The position numbers and the translations under genes are program-made. This document shows, in pieces, positions 1 through 5,656 of a stretch of DNA of 8,316 bases (positions within the stretch are counted from its first letter, which is position 1; each line of letters begins with the position of its first letter). The stretch covers positions 1 to 8,316 of the forward strand of contig DATAYF010000673.1 in NCBI GenBank assembly GCA_036272735.1, given 5' to 3'. The notes below the pieces were generated by a model. It did no database searches, was not told the DNA's origin, and saw only the letters and a list, made by a program, of their open reading frames with translations. This stretch comes from DATAYF01 sp036272735 (GTDB lineage: Bacteria > Chloroflexota > Ktedonobacteria > Ktedonobacterales > Ktedonobacteraceae).

Positions 1-1074
1 TGGTGGAGTGGGTTGGGTTGCTGTATGCTCTGACGAGTTCGAGTGTAACCCTGAGAGTGAGGCAGGGATGTTGAGCGGCCTGGTTTGTATGGGATGGGTG
101 GGACGTGGAGACCTGGGGGGATTGCTGGCAGGCGGTTGCGCCACGCCGAGAATTGACGAGTTCTGCTGTGGGTCTGATTCGTCATCGAACTCCTGGGCGG
201 AAGGAGCATAATTCGTCGATTGGAGTGAGCACGCGTCGGCGACAGCGGTTGCCAGTGCACTTGCTGAAGGAAAGCGGGTGCTCGGATTTTTTGCCATGGC
301 GCGCAAAATTACTTCTGAAAGCGCGTAGGGAACGTGTGGGTTGATTAACACGGGCGGCGTTGGCAGTACGTTGATATGCTGTTTCATAATTTCAACGGCA
401 CTATCGGCGCGGAACGGTTGTACGCCTGTACAAAACTCGTAGAGTATAACCCCTAATGTGTAAATATCGCTACGGGGAATGGCGGCCTGGCCCTGTGCTT
501 GCTCAGGGGACATATATATCGGAGACGCGGTGGTCACATTGTTGCCGAGTATGTTGGCGAGCGCAAAGTCGGTGAGCATGGGTTCGCCACCCTCAAACTG
601 GAAGCGGTCGCGGGCATTGAGCAGAATATTGCTTGGCTTCAGGTCGCCATGTGATAGACCCTGGGCGTGAGCATAGTCAATAGCCTTACCCAGACAGGTA
701 AATAAATAGGTGATTTGGGGGAGCGTAGGAAAGTTGGCCTTGTGCGAGGTGGCATGAATATAGGTTGCCAGCGTTTGACCTTCAATGTAATCCATCGCGA
801 TATAGGCGATGGTTTCATTCGATTGTGCAGGTCGCGCCACGTTGATTTCGTGGATCTTCACGATATTGTCGTGTTGTAGCGATGCGATAGCCTGCCCTTC
901 TACCGTGAAGTGGGTAAAAAAATGGGGGTCGGCTTGTAAATCGCTGTGCAGTAGCTTGATCGCAACATCCGTGTGTTGTTGCAAATCATAAGCTTTCCAC
1001 ACCTCTCCGGCACTACCACGCCCGATTGGTGTGCGTAATTCGTATTTGTTCAAGCGTTGAGGGGCCGCGCTCAT
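1..1074 (-). CDS. Bacterial Ser/Thr protein kinase, 5' part (C-terminus beyond left edge)
   Basis: Reading the minus strand from ATG at 1074-1072 gives 358 codons with no stop before the edge. A Hanks-type kinase fold is clear: glycine-rich loop GRGSAGEV at residues 18-25, ATP-anchoring Lys40 in VAIK, helix-C Glu59, catalytic loop HGDLKPSN at 142-149 (Asp144, Lys146, Asn149), metal-binding Asp169 in DFA, YMSPEQ at 187-192, the F-helix Asp203 and the late Arg267. It should transfer phosphate from ATP to Ser/Thr of unknown targets. Two motifs are altered: HRD reads HGD and DFG reads DFA, and the activation segment is short. From about residue 285 the chain becomes Pro/Ser/Asn-rich, as in linkers before a membrane segment or sensor domain, but that part is outside the window. 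The start is supported by AGGAG nine bases upstream. It is divergent from the nuclease gene. Confidence 0.93.
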   Translation of the reverse strand, partial: MSAAPQRLNKYELRTPIGRGSAGEVWKAYDLQQHTDVAIKLLHSDLQADPHFFTHFTVEGQAIASLQHDNIVKIHEINVARPAQSNETIAYIAMDYIEGQTLATYIHATSHKANFPTLPQITYLFTCLGKAIDYAHAQGLSHGDLKPSNILLNARDRFQFEGGEPMLTDFALANILGNNVTTASPIYMSPEQAQGQAAIPRSDIYTLGVILYEFCTGVQPFRADSAVEIMKQHINVLPTPPVLINPHVPYALSEVILRAMAKNPSTRFPSASALATAVADACSLQSTNYAPSAQEFDDESDPQQNSSILGVAQPPASNPPRSPRPTHPIQTRPLNIPASLSGLHSNSSEHTATQPTPP

Positions 1075-1132
1075 CCGCGTCTTCTCCTGTATCAGCAGCT
1101 ATAAGGCGATTTGGTTCTATTGCTCCATATGT

Positions 1133-1161
1133 ACCATACCAGAAAAAAGACGAATGTTCAA
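1133..1161 (-). promoter_or_regulatory. Candidate promoter of the kinase gene
   Basis: On the minus strand, TTGAAC (1161-1156) is followed after 17 bases by TATGGT (1138-1133), preceded by TGG to give an extended -10 (TGn). This predicts a leader of about 50-60 bases before the ATG at 1074. A second, perfect TTGACA lies at 1181-1176, but the -10 at its expected spacing is poor (AACATT). The assignment rests on consensus matching only. Confidence 0.4.
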
Positions 1162-1278
1162 TTCGCCAGGAGGCCTGTCAAGGTAGTCCACGTGGGCGTT
1201 CAGTGCCTTTTTGCTTGTTGGTGATAATTGGTAGAAGTACCACTAGATTCCGTGCTAAAGCTGCAAAAAAAGAATAGC

Positions 1279-1309
1279 TTCGTGAACAAGGTTGCGGCCT
1301 TGTTATACT
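1279..1309 (+). promoter_or_regulatory. Candidate promoter and operator-like palindrome of the nuclease gene
   Basis: A good -10 box, TATACT, lies at 1304-1309; the -35 is weak (around TTCGTG, 1279-1284, or GTGAAC, 1282-1287). A perfect inverted repeat, AACAAGG (1285-1291) and CCTTGTT (1298-1304) with a six-base centre, fills the spacer and touches the -10, where a repressor could bind. The start of transcription would fall near 1316, which argues for translation starting at GTG 1350 and not at the in-frame TTG at 1311. Confidence 0.45.
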
Positions 1310-1349
1310 ATTGCAGCAAAGCCTTTGTTCGCTTCGCAAGGAGAGTGCT

Positions 1350-3359
1350 GTGCGCTTCAGTTTACAAGATGTGAAAAAATCGATCCAGCGACGTGGTGGC
1401 GAACTCGCCGTTTCGCTGCACTTCTTACGGCCTGGTGAACTTGAGCAGGAGATTACACGCCTGATCGCGTATCACGAACGGCTGCTGGGCGAACCACAAC
1501 GGTTTTTTTCGCTTGATGACGCCCGCGCCTATGTTGGCGATTACCGGCTTGCTCATTGCTTGCTTGCCACGTTGAGCCACTGGTATAGCTGGCAAACGCG
1601 GGATTGGGCCACGGTGGTGCGGGAACTGAACGCCACTCTTGAATTTATCGATTTCACTTCGGCCACAGATCTACGCCTGGCACTTTATACCTACGTGAAT
1701 GAGCAATATCATGGTTTCCTAACAGCCGCGCAGCGCACACAGGTTCTGCAAGGTTTTGCGACGCGCTATCAGTTGGATAGTGCCGCGCTTGAATATTTGT
1801 TGGTGCTGGATAAAGATGAAGAGGCATTGTTGGTGCGAACGAGCGAGCAGCCACCCACTGCTCTGGATGTGACCACGTTGTATAACCAGTGGGTGTTCGA
1901 GGCCGCGCTGTTCAATGCTTCGGATGTGCAATTCGTGGTGGATTGCCAGGCGTTCAGCACACACCTGGATCAGCAGGAGGCCAGCGTTCGTCGCGCCTCT
2001 ACTCCGGCTATGGGCGTTGGCGCTGTCATCAAACGCCTGTGCTTCCTGGCACGTAAGCTTGGTGTGTACTATGATCTCGCCTACGAGGACACGTTGGTGG
2101 CCGCACAAACACCGGCCTTGCTCACGCTGACGTTATACGGTCCGCAGGAAGTGACCGGTGCACCGCAGCAGTATGGTCTACGCCTGGCGCGACTATGTCG
2201 CATGTTGCTTGGCTATAGCGGGGCTGCGAGCGGCAAACAGCGGGCTAACCTCTCGGCTGGCATGATCGAGGCCACGGCGACCGTGCACTTCTTACAGCGC
2301 TCGTATCGCTTTGCGATGAATGCTCGTCTCCTGCAATTGCTTCCAGCCACCGAAGCACCCGCAGGCGCTGCCCGTGCGCTGGCTCCAGATCTTTTCGATA
2401 GCAGCATTGAGCAGGCATTTTCCGAGGAGTTCATGGCGTTGGCGGCGAGCCAGGGAGTGGATGGTTGGCAGTTGGAGCGTGAGCCGGAGCCGCTGTTGCT
2501 CGAACACAGTATTTTTATCCCTGATTTCGCTATGACGCGTGGTCGCCAACGCATCTACGTTGAGATCCTCGGATTTTGGACACCCTCCTATCGCGAACGT
2601 AAAATTCAAAAGTTGCAGCAATTGCAGGGGCGCGAAAATCTACTGCTGGCGCTGCCGCTTGAAGCCAGAGATGCCTTTCGCAGCGTCTGCGAAACCTTTC
2701 CGGTGGTGGTGTATCGTGGGCAGTTAGCAGCCACCGACGTGTTGCAGGTGCTGCGCAGCCGCTATGATGACTTCGCTGAACGACTCCGTTTGCTCGATGG
2801 TGCGGAGGTTCGCCAGCGCGTGCGTGCCGCCGGGTTGTTGCCTGAGCGCGTCTGCTACCAATTGTTGCATTGCTACCGGCGTTCGGAGCTACAAAGCGCG
2901 GCTGACCACGTGCTGACCGACGACAGCGACGACCTCCAATTTGTGCCCGGCGTGGGTCTGTATCGCCAATCGTGGGAGGCGCAGGTTAAGGCGCGCTTAC
3001 TAGCCTGGTTGGCTGGTACGGCACAGGCTGGATCTATCCCATTGTCCGAGGCGTTAGGTTGGTTGCAGGGAGCACTCACTGTGGAAGTGGATATTGAGGT
3101 GTCTGCCCTGGAGATCCTTATTACGCGCTGGCCCGAAGTCACTATTCGTAGAGATTCTCTTTTTGCAGCGATGTTGGAACTAGCAGCCAGTGATGAGCAG
3201 AACGAGAATGTGCAAAATGAGGTAGGCCCAGAGGGCGAGCTGCTATCAAACGAGGGCAAGAAAAAGCGTCGCAAGTCGGCAGGGAGAGAACCTCGCACAG
3301 GTGGCAAACGCCGGGGAGTTGTGGAACCGGGGCCAAAACAGGATGAATTGTGGGGTTAG
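1350..3359 (+). CDS. DUF790 / Bax1-like PD-(D/E)XK nuclease, 669 aa
   Basis: The family is recognised from the N-terminal region (RFSLQDV, then HFLRPGELEQEITRLI) and the nuclease core. The core has an acidic helix (SEEFMALA), IPDF with Asp392, VEILGFWT with Glu405, and following Lys418 and Lys421, which together fit a PD-(D/E)XK active site. In archaea DUF790 proteins are known as Bax1, the nuclease partner of the XPB helicase, acting on damaged or bubble DNA; that role here is inferred by family. No XPB gene lies next to it in this window. After the nuclease core there are about 245 more residues: a helical, winged-helix-like stretch (around FVPGVGLYR), then an acidic segment and a Lys/Arg-rich tail from about residue 614 that may bind DNA. 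GTG 1350 is chosen as start because AAGGAG (1338-1343) sits six bases upstream; an upstream in-frame TTG at 1311 has no such site. No convincing terminator follows. Confidence 0.85.
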   Translation: MRFSLQDVKKSIQRRGGELAVSLHFLRPGELEQEITRLIAYHERLLGEPQRFFSLDDARAYVGDYRLAHCLLATLSHWYSWQTRDWATVVRELNATLEFIDFTSATDLRLALYTYVNEQYHGFLTAAQRTQVLQGFATRYQLDSAALEYLLVLDKDEEALLVRTSEQPPTALDVTTLYNQWVFEAALFNASDVQFVVDCQAFSTHLDQQEASVRRASTPAMGVGAVIKRLCFLARKLGVYYDLAYEDTLVAAQTPALLTLTLYGPQEVTGAPQQYGLRLARLCRMLLGYSGAASGKQRANLSAGMIEATATVHFLQRSYRFAMNARLLQLLPATEAPAGAARALAPDLFDSSIEQAFSEEFMALAASQGVDGWQLEREPEPLLLEHSIFIPDFAMTRGRQRIYVEILGFWTPSYRERKIQKLQQLQGRENLLLALPLEARDAFRSVCETFPVVVYRGQLAATDVLQVLRSRYDDFAERLRLLDGAEVRQRVRAAGLLPERVCYQLLHCYRRSELQSAADHVLTDDSDDLQFVPGVGLYRQSWEAQVKARLLAWLAGTAQAGSIPLSEALGWLQGALTVEVDIEVSALEILITRWPEVTIRRDSLFAAMLELAASDEQNENVQNEVGPEGELLSNEGKKKRRKSAGREPRTGGKRRGVVEPGPKQDELWG

Positions 3360-3392
3360 ATGTCAATATTGGCCGGTTTTGCCCAAAAAGAC

Positions 3393-3448
3393 CTTGTATA
3401 TGCTGGTAAATGAAGGTTTTGTAATGTTATTATATACAAGTAGCCAGC
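3393..3448. repeat. Interleaved inverted repeats after the nuclease gene
   Basis: CTTGTATAT (3393-3401) pairs perfectly with ATATACAAG (3432-3440). Directly after the first arm, GCTGG (3402-3406) pairs with CCAGC (3444-3448), with one further T-G wobble. The order of arms is A, B, A', B', which as RNA would be an H-type pseudoknot topology. It starts about 33 bases after the nuclease stop codon. There is no U-tract after it, so it does not look like an ordinary intrinsic terminator. Confidence 0.4.
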
Positions 3449-3531
3449 AACTACGTTAACTTATATTTATACACTATGCTCGCCCTTTTTGGGAAGGAGA
3501 GTAGGACTATTTGGCAAGAGGGACGAGTATA

Positions 3532-3612
3532 AAAATACGTAGTACACGGCGTGCAGTAGAGTAAGCTGCTTGTAAGGAACGGTTATTTATACTTGTTACG
3601 GAAAATACGTAG
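3532..3612. repeat. 11-bp direct repeat, 70-bp spacing
   Basis: AAAATACGTAG occurs at 3532-3542 and again at 3602-3612, exactly 70 bases apart. Both copies include the TACGTA palindrome. The function is unknown; paired regulator sites are one possibility. Confidence 0.45.
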
Positions 3613-3630
3613 GGGCTTTTCTCTAGTACT

Positions 3631-3655
3631 AATTTGCCAGCGTTTCTAGCAAATT
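3631..3655. repeat. Inverted repeat upstream of the membrane-protein promoter
   Basis: AATTTGC (3631-3637) and GCAAATT (3649-3655) are perfect complements. After one C-A mismatch, AG and CT add two more pairs around a five-base loop. It lies about 34 bases upstream of the TTGACA box at 3689, a position suited to an activator or repressor site. Confidence 0.4.
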
Positions 3656-3688
3656 ATGAGAATTGCAGCATATTCTTCCTTATCAATA

Positions 3689-3718
3689 TTGACAAGCACA
3701 CTTGCTCAGGTGTACGAT
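3689..3718 (+). promoter_or_regulatory. Promoter of the membrane-protein gene
   Basis: A perfect TTGACA (3689-3694) is followed after 18 bases by TACGAT (3713-3718; four of six consensus bases). This is the best sigma-70-like match in this gap and predicts a leader of roughly 60 bases before the GTG at 3785. Confidence 0.5.
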
Positions 3719-3765
3719 TTAATTATATGTGTTTAGAACGAAAGTTCTCGCATATTGAATAGAGT

Positions 3766-3774
3766 AAGGAAGGA
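3766..3774 (+). promoter_or_regulatory. Ribosome binding site that decides the start of the membrane protein
   Basis: AAGGAAGGA lies ten bases before GTG 3785. The alternative in-frame TTG at 3755 lies upstream of this site and has no Shine-Dalgarno sequence of its own, so GTG 3785 is preferred. ATG codons at 3774, 3780 and 3783 are in another frame and would give only about 20 residues. Confidence 0.6.
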
Positions 3775-3784
3775 TGGTAATGAT

Positions 3785-4810
3785 GTGGAGCAACATCCGA
3801 TACAACGTACCCGTCAGAACTCTGCGCGGAAAGCGCAGCTAAGCCAGGACTTTTCTGACCAGGAAGAGTACGATGATATCTGGCCCACACGTATGCCAAG
3901 CAGCGCGCGTCGTTACTATAGTAGCGATGTGAGTACCAACGACAGCGGCCGCGTTCGGGGAGATGCGCAATCACAAGCGCTCAACGAATACCCAAGCACG
4001 CGCCCTGGTCGCAGGAGTTCCATTCCCGCGCGCAGTACCGCTACGCAGCCCAACAACGTGACAACGACGCCAGCGCGGCGCACGTCTACCCAAAGCCACA
4101 TACCCACGACGGCTCCGACCACGCGACGAGCGCCGACGACCAACATTCCAGCGGTGCAAAATCCCCGACGGACGACAACGAGCAATGTGCCAACGGCACC
4201 AAACTCGCGCCGGACGACCACGGGGAATGTATCGACAATGCCGAATGCGCGGCGCACGACAACAGGCAATGTGCCAATGGTGCGGCCTTCCCAACGGCGT
4301 GCTATCGGATCTAGCGAGGTCACGACGCGTGGGAAACTGGCACCGGCAGAAGCCGGTCAGCGCAAGCTACGTTTCCACTGGCTTTTCTATGTGGGGGTGG
4401 CCATGTTAGCCATGACCCTCCTGTGGGGCGCATTTAGCGTTGTGAACACTTGGTGGCAGAATACCTACAACGATGTGACCTATGGTCGTCCACGAACCTA
4501 TCAAACGGATCAAGTGGTGGGGCACAACGATTCATCAACTCATCCCAGTCATTTCATCGCACTCAATCTCAACAGTCATATTGAAATTATTGAATTTCCA
4601 GGCGGTGATCCCACCAAAGCAAAAATCTACATTGGACCTCCGTTGACGGGTCCGGGTCAAGACCTCACGCCAGTTACTCTTGAGTTTAAAGATGTGAATG
4701 GTGATGGTAAACCCGATATGATCGTGAAGGTTCAGGCCAGCCGTTTTGTTTTCATTAATAGCAAAGGGGGATTTCGTCCCTTGCATCCTGGCGAAGCCGT
4801 GCACTTATAA
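3785..4810 (+). CDS. Single-pass membrane protein with Thr/Pro/Arg repeats and a calcium-loop-like motif, 341 aa
   Basis: I do not recognise a named family. The first ~195 residues are polar, basic and rich in Arg, Thr, Pro and Ser, with tandem 14-residue repeats of the pattern RRTTTxNVPT. A single hydrophobic segment follows at about 199-222 (from WLFYVGVAML to WGAFSVVN). By the positive-inside rule the basic N-terminal half is cytoplasmic and the last ~115 residues are outside. That outer part contains DVNGDGKPD at 303-311, with Asp303, Asn305, Asp307 and Asp311 spaced as in a calcium-binding loop, as found in FG-GAP/VCBS and dockerin-like repeats; only one copy is present. The Thr-rich inner half could be a phosphorylation substrate for kinases like the one at the left edge, but nothing here shows that. 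It is probably transcribed alone from the promoter at 3689 and ends at a strong terminator. Confidence 0.8.
   Translation: MEQHPIQRTRQNSARKAQLSQDFSDQEEYDDIWPTRMPSSARRYYSSDVSTNDSGRVRGDAQSQALNEYPSTRPGRRSSIPARSTATQPNNVTTTPARRTSTQSHIPTTAPTTRRAPTTNIPAVQNPRRTTTSNVPTAPNSRRTTTGNVSTMPNARRTTTGNVPMVRPSQRRAIGSSEVTTRGKLAPAEAGQRKLRFHWLFYVGVAMLAMTLLWGAFSVVNTWWQNTYNDVTYGRPRTYQTDQVVGHNDSSTHPSHFIALNLNSHIEIIEFPGGDPTKAKIYIGPPLTGPGQDLTPVTLEFKDVNGDGKPDMIVKVQASRFVFINSKGGFRPLHPGEAVHL
4124..4291 (+). repeat. Four in-frame 42-bp coding repeats
   Basis: Units begin at 4124, 4166, 4208 and 4250, each coding for RR, then a Thr-rich stretch, then N(V/I)(P/S) and a variable tail of about five residues. Units two to four all start RRTTT. 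The DNA has diverged more than the protein, which suggests an older duplication kept by selection on the peptide. A looser 16-residue unit starting RRTST precedes them. Confidence 0.75.
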
Positions 4811-4845
4811 TCGATGCAACTTTCATTTTCCTGTTTTACTACTTC

Positions 4846-4898
4846 TCCGAACACCTGAGCGCGAAGCGCTAGCCACGTGAGTGGTGTTGGTGTTCGGA
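4846..4898. repeat. Predicted three-way-junction structure in the 3' region
   Basis: An outer 10-bp stem, TCCGAACACC (4846-4855) with GGTGTTCGGA (4889-4898), encloses two further perfect hairpins. The first is AGCGC-GAA-GCGCT (4858-4870), containing the very stable GCGAAGC mini-hairpin. The second is CCAC-GTGA-GTGG (4873-4884), with a GNRA-type loop if read as plus-strand RNA. It starts 36 bases after the stop of the membrane-protein gene and lies just before the terminator, so it would be in that transcript's 3' end. It could also be a palindromic element repeated elsewhere in the genome. Confidence 0.55.
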
Positions 4899-4908
4899 AT
4901 ACGGCCTC

Positions 4909-4969
4909 AGCACGAAAAAAAGTCCTCCCTATCGGGTTGTTACCCAGATGGGAGGGCTTTTTTCGTGCT
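4909..4969. terminator. Strong bidirectional intrinsic terminator
   Basis: The arms 4909-4929 and 4950-4969 are complementary over about 20 pairs with one extra A on the left and one G-T wobble. Each has a GC block (CCTCCC and GGGAGG) and an A- or T-run, and GGGT/ACCC (4934-4937, 4942-4945) adds an inner stem. Read on plus, a GC stem is followed by T6; read on minus, by T7. It therefore serves both converging genes, the membrane protein and the 90-residue protein. Confidence 0.9.
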
Positions 4970-5041
4970 TCGATCGGGACTTCACTTTTGCGGTTCCTCA
5001 CGATTGTGTATGCTGATGTCGTATTATATTAGCTCTTCTGG

Positions 5042-5098
5042 TTGCTGGCTCCGGCCATCCACATAGGTTTGGGAGGCATTAATTGCTGGCTCCGGCCA
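5042..5098. repeat. 16-bp direct repeat spanning the end of the 90-aa gene
   Basis: TTGCTGGCTCCGGCCA is present at 5042-5057 and 5083-5098, a 41-base period. The right copy encodes the last residues of the minus-strand 90-residue protein; the left copy lies past its stop codon. Each copy contains TGGC-TCCG-GCCA, a small inverted repeat. It looks like a local duplication. Confidence 0.7.
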
Positions 5099-5351
5099 CC
5101 TGGGCTACTTCTTGCTTTGGCGCGTCGTGCGCGATAGTCTGCCTTACAGGTGCTTGCTGCGTTGCTCTGGTCTCTTCTGTTATTGGAAGCGTCTGCACTG
5201 ACGTTTCCAACAGTTCCTCTTCATCTACCGCTTTCTTTGCGGTTGATCGTAAGGCGAGTACAAGAAAGGTGATCATCCATATACAGAGAAAGGCTAATAA
5301 TATACTGATTAAGGGCATTTGTGCGATTGATGACGCATTAAATATTTTCAC
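5079..5351 (-). CDS. Small single-pass membrane protein, 90 aa, function unknown
   Basis: The minus strand codes for 90 residues starting at GTG 5351-5349, with AGAGG eight bases upstream. One hydrophobic segment is seen at residues 12-34 (from MPLISILLAF to LVLAL), followed by Arg35, Lys39 and Lys40. This predicts the N-terminus outside and a cytoplasmic tail. The tail begins acidic (VDEEELLE) and continues Thr/Gln/Ala-rich and probably disordered. There are no Cys pairs, catalytic motifs or named family features that I recognise. It is transcribed alone, away from the permease gene, with the bidirectional terminator at 4909-4969 downstream. The hydrophobic segment, the Shine-Dalgarno site and the terminator support a real gene; its role cannot be told from sequence. 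Confidence 0.65.
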   Translation of the reverse strand: MKIFNASSIAQMPLISILLAFLCIWMITFLVLALRSTAKKAVDEEELLETSVQTLPITEETRATQQAPVRQTIAHDAPKQEVAQVAGASN

Positions 5352-5384
5352 GGATGCAACCTCTTTCAGTCTAGTATTTGTGTC

Positions 5385-5403
5385 ACAGTAACTACATTAC
5401 TGT
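5385..5403. repeat. 19-bp palindrome, possible operator of the 90-aa gene
   Basis: ACAGTAA (5385-5391) and TTACTGT (5397-5403) are perfect inverted copies around a five-base centre. It lies 33 bases upstream of the GTG of the 90-residue protein. On the minus strand a possible -10, AATACT, is at 5378-5373, which would place the palindrome over the -35 zone, as expected for a dimeric regulator. Confidence 0.45.
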
Positions 5404-5547
5404 ATCGACATAGATGCTGATAAAAACAATGAAACGAAATTCACACTTACAATAGTACCTGTCTTTGCGCTTTTATGCACCTTTCAGCCGTGTTTGCTAG
5501 GAATTATCTCCCAGTAAGACGACGTTGTAAGCACACAAAAAGTTTCA

Positions 5548-5629
5548 TTTGCCTGATATAACAAGGTGCTGGTATTGAAAAAAGAACCTGTGAAGAAGCA
5601 GGCAAAGCAAAGCGAGAACACCTTGTTGT
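5548..5629. other. Two interleaved inverted repeats (possible pseudoknot or regulator sites)
   Basis: TTTGCCTG (5548-5555) pairs with CAGGCAAA (5599-5606), and AACAAGGTG (5560-5568) pairs with CACCTTGTT (5619-5627), extended by a wobble and one more pair. The arms alternate A, B, A', B', which in RNA would allow an H-type pseudoknot. It lies upstream of the weak promoter proposed for the permease, so it would be in that mRNA only if transcription starts further left. DNA-level half-sites are an equal possibility. Confidence 0.4.
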
Positions 5630-5656
5630 TTGGCGTGAAACCTGTCACAATAGAGT

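Larger units (their letters stand above)
3360..3784. other. AT-rich repeat-containing intergenic region
   Basis: About 425 bases without a credible gene, clearly more AT-rich than the flanking genes. It holds a 9-bp inverted repeat soon after the nuclease stop (CTTGTATAT at 3393-3401, ATATACAAG at 3432-3440), an 8-bp inverted repeat (AGTATAAA at 3526-3533, TTTATACT at 3586-3593), an 11-bp direct repeat, a 7-bp inverted repeat at 3631-3655, and a promoter at 3689-3718. No insertion sequence ends or RNA gene were recognised. Some of these matches are expected by chance in AT-rich DNA. Confidence 0.6.

Noticed and set aside
1026..1277. Plus-strand reading frame of 83 residues across the kinase/nuclease gap
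   Set aside because: It overlaps the kinase start and both promoters and has no recognisable features or ribosome binding site.
1311..1349. Longer nuclease start at TTG 1311
   Set aside because: It has no Shine-Dalgarno site and would coincide with the predicted transcription start, while GTG 1350 has AAGGAG six bases upstream and begins the family-like RFSLQDV sequence.
2873..3307. Minus-strand reading frame of 144 residues inside the nuclease gene
   Set aside because: Ser/Pro/Arg-rich antisense shadow of the C-terminal nuclease region with no start signal.
3755..3784. Longer membrane-protein start at TTG 3755
   Set aside because: No ribosome binding site precedes it, and the clear AAGGAAGGA site lies downstream of it and before GTG 3785.
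3360..3784. Insertion sequence or remnant
   Set aside because: No transposase fragment, no terminal inverted repeats bounding the region and no target-site duplication were found; the repeats are internal and short.
4124..4291. Evenly spaced 42-bp repeats as a CRISPR array
   Set aside because: They are in frame within a protein gene, directly adjacent without spacers, and too diverged at DNA level.
3916..4323. Minus-strand reading frame of 135 residues opposite the coding repeats
   Set aside because: Its Val/Arg repeats are simply the complement of the Thr/Arg repeats of the membrane protein.
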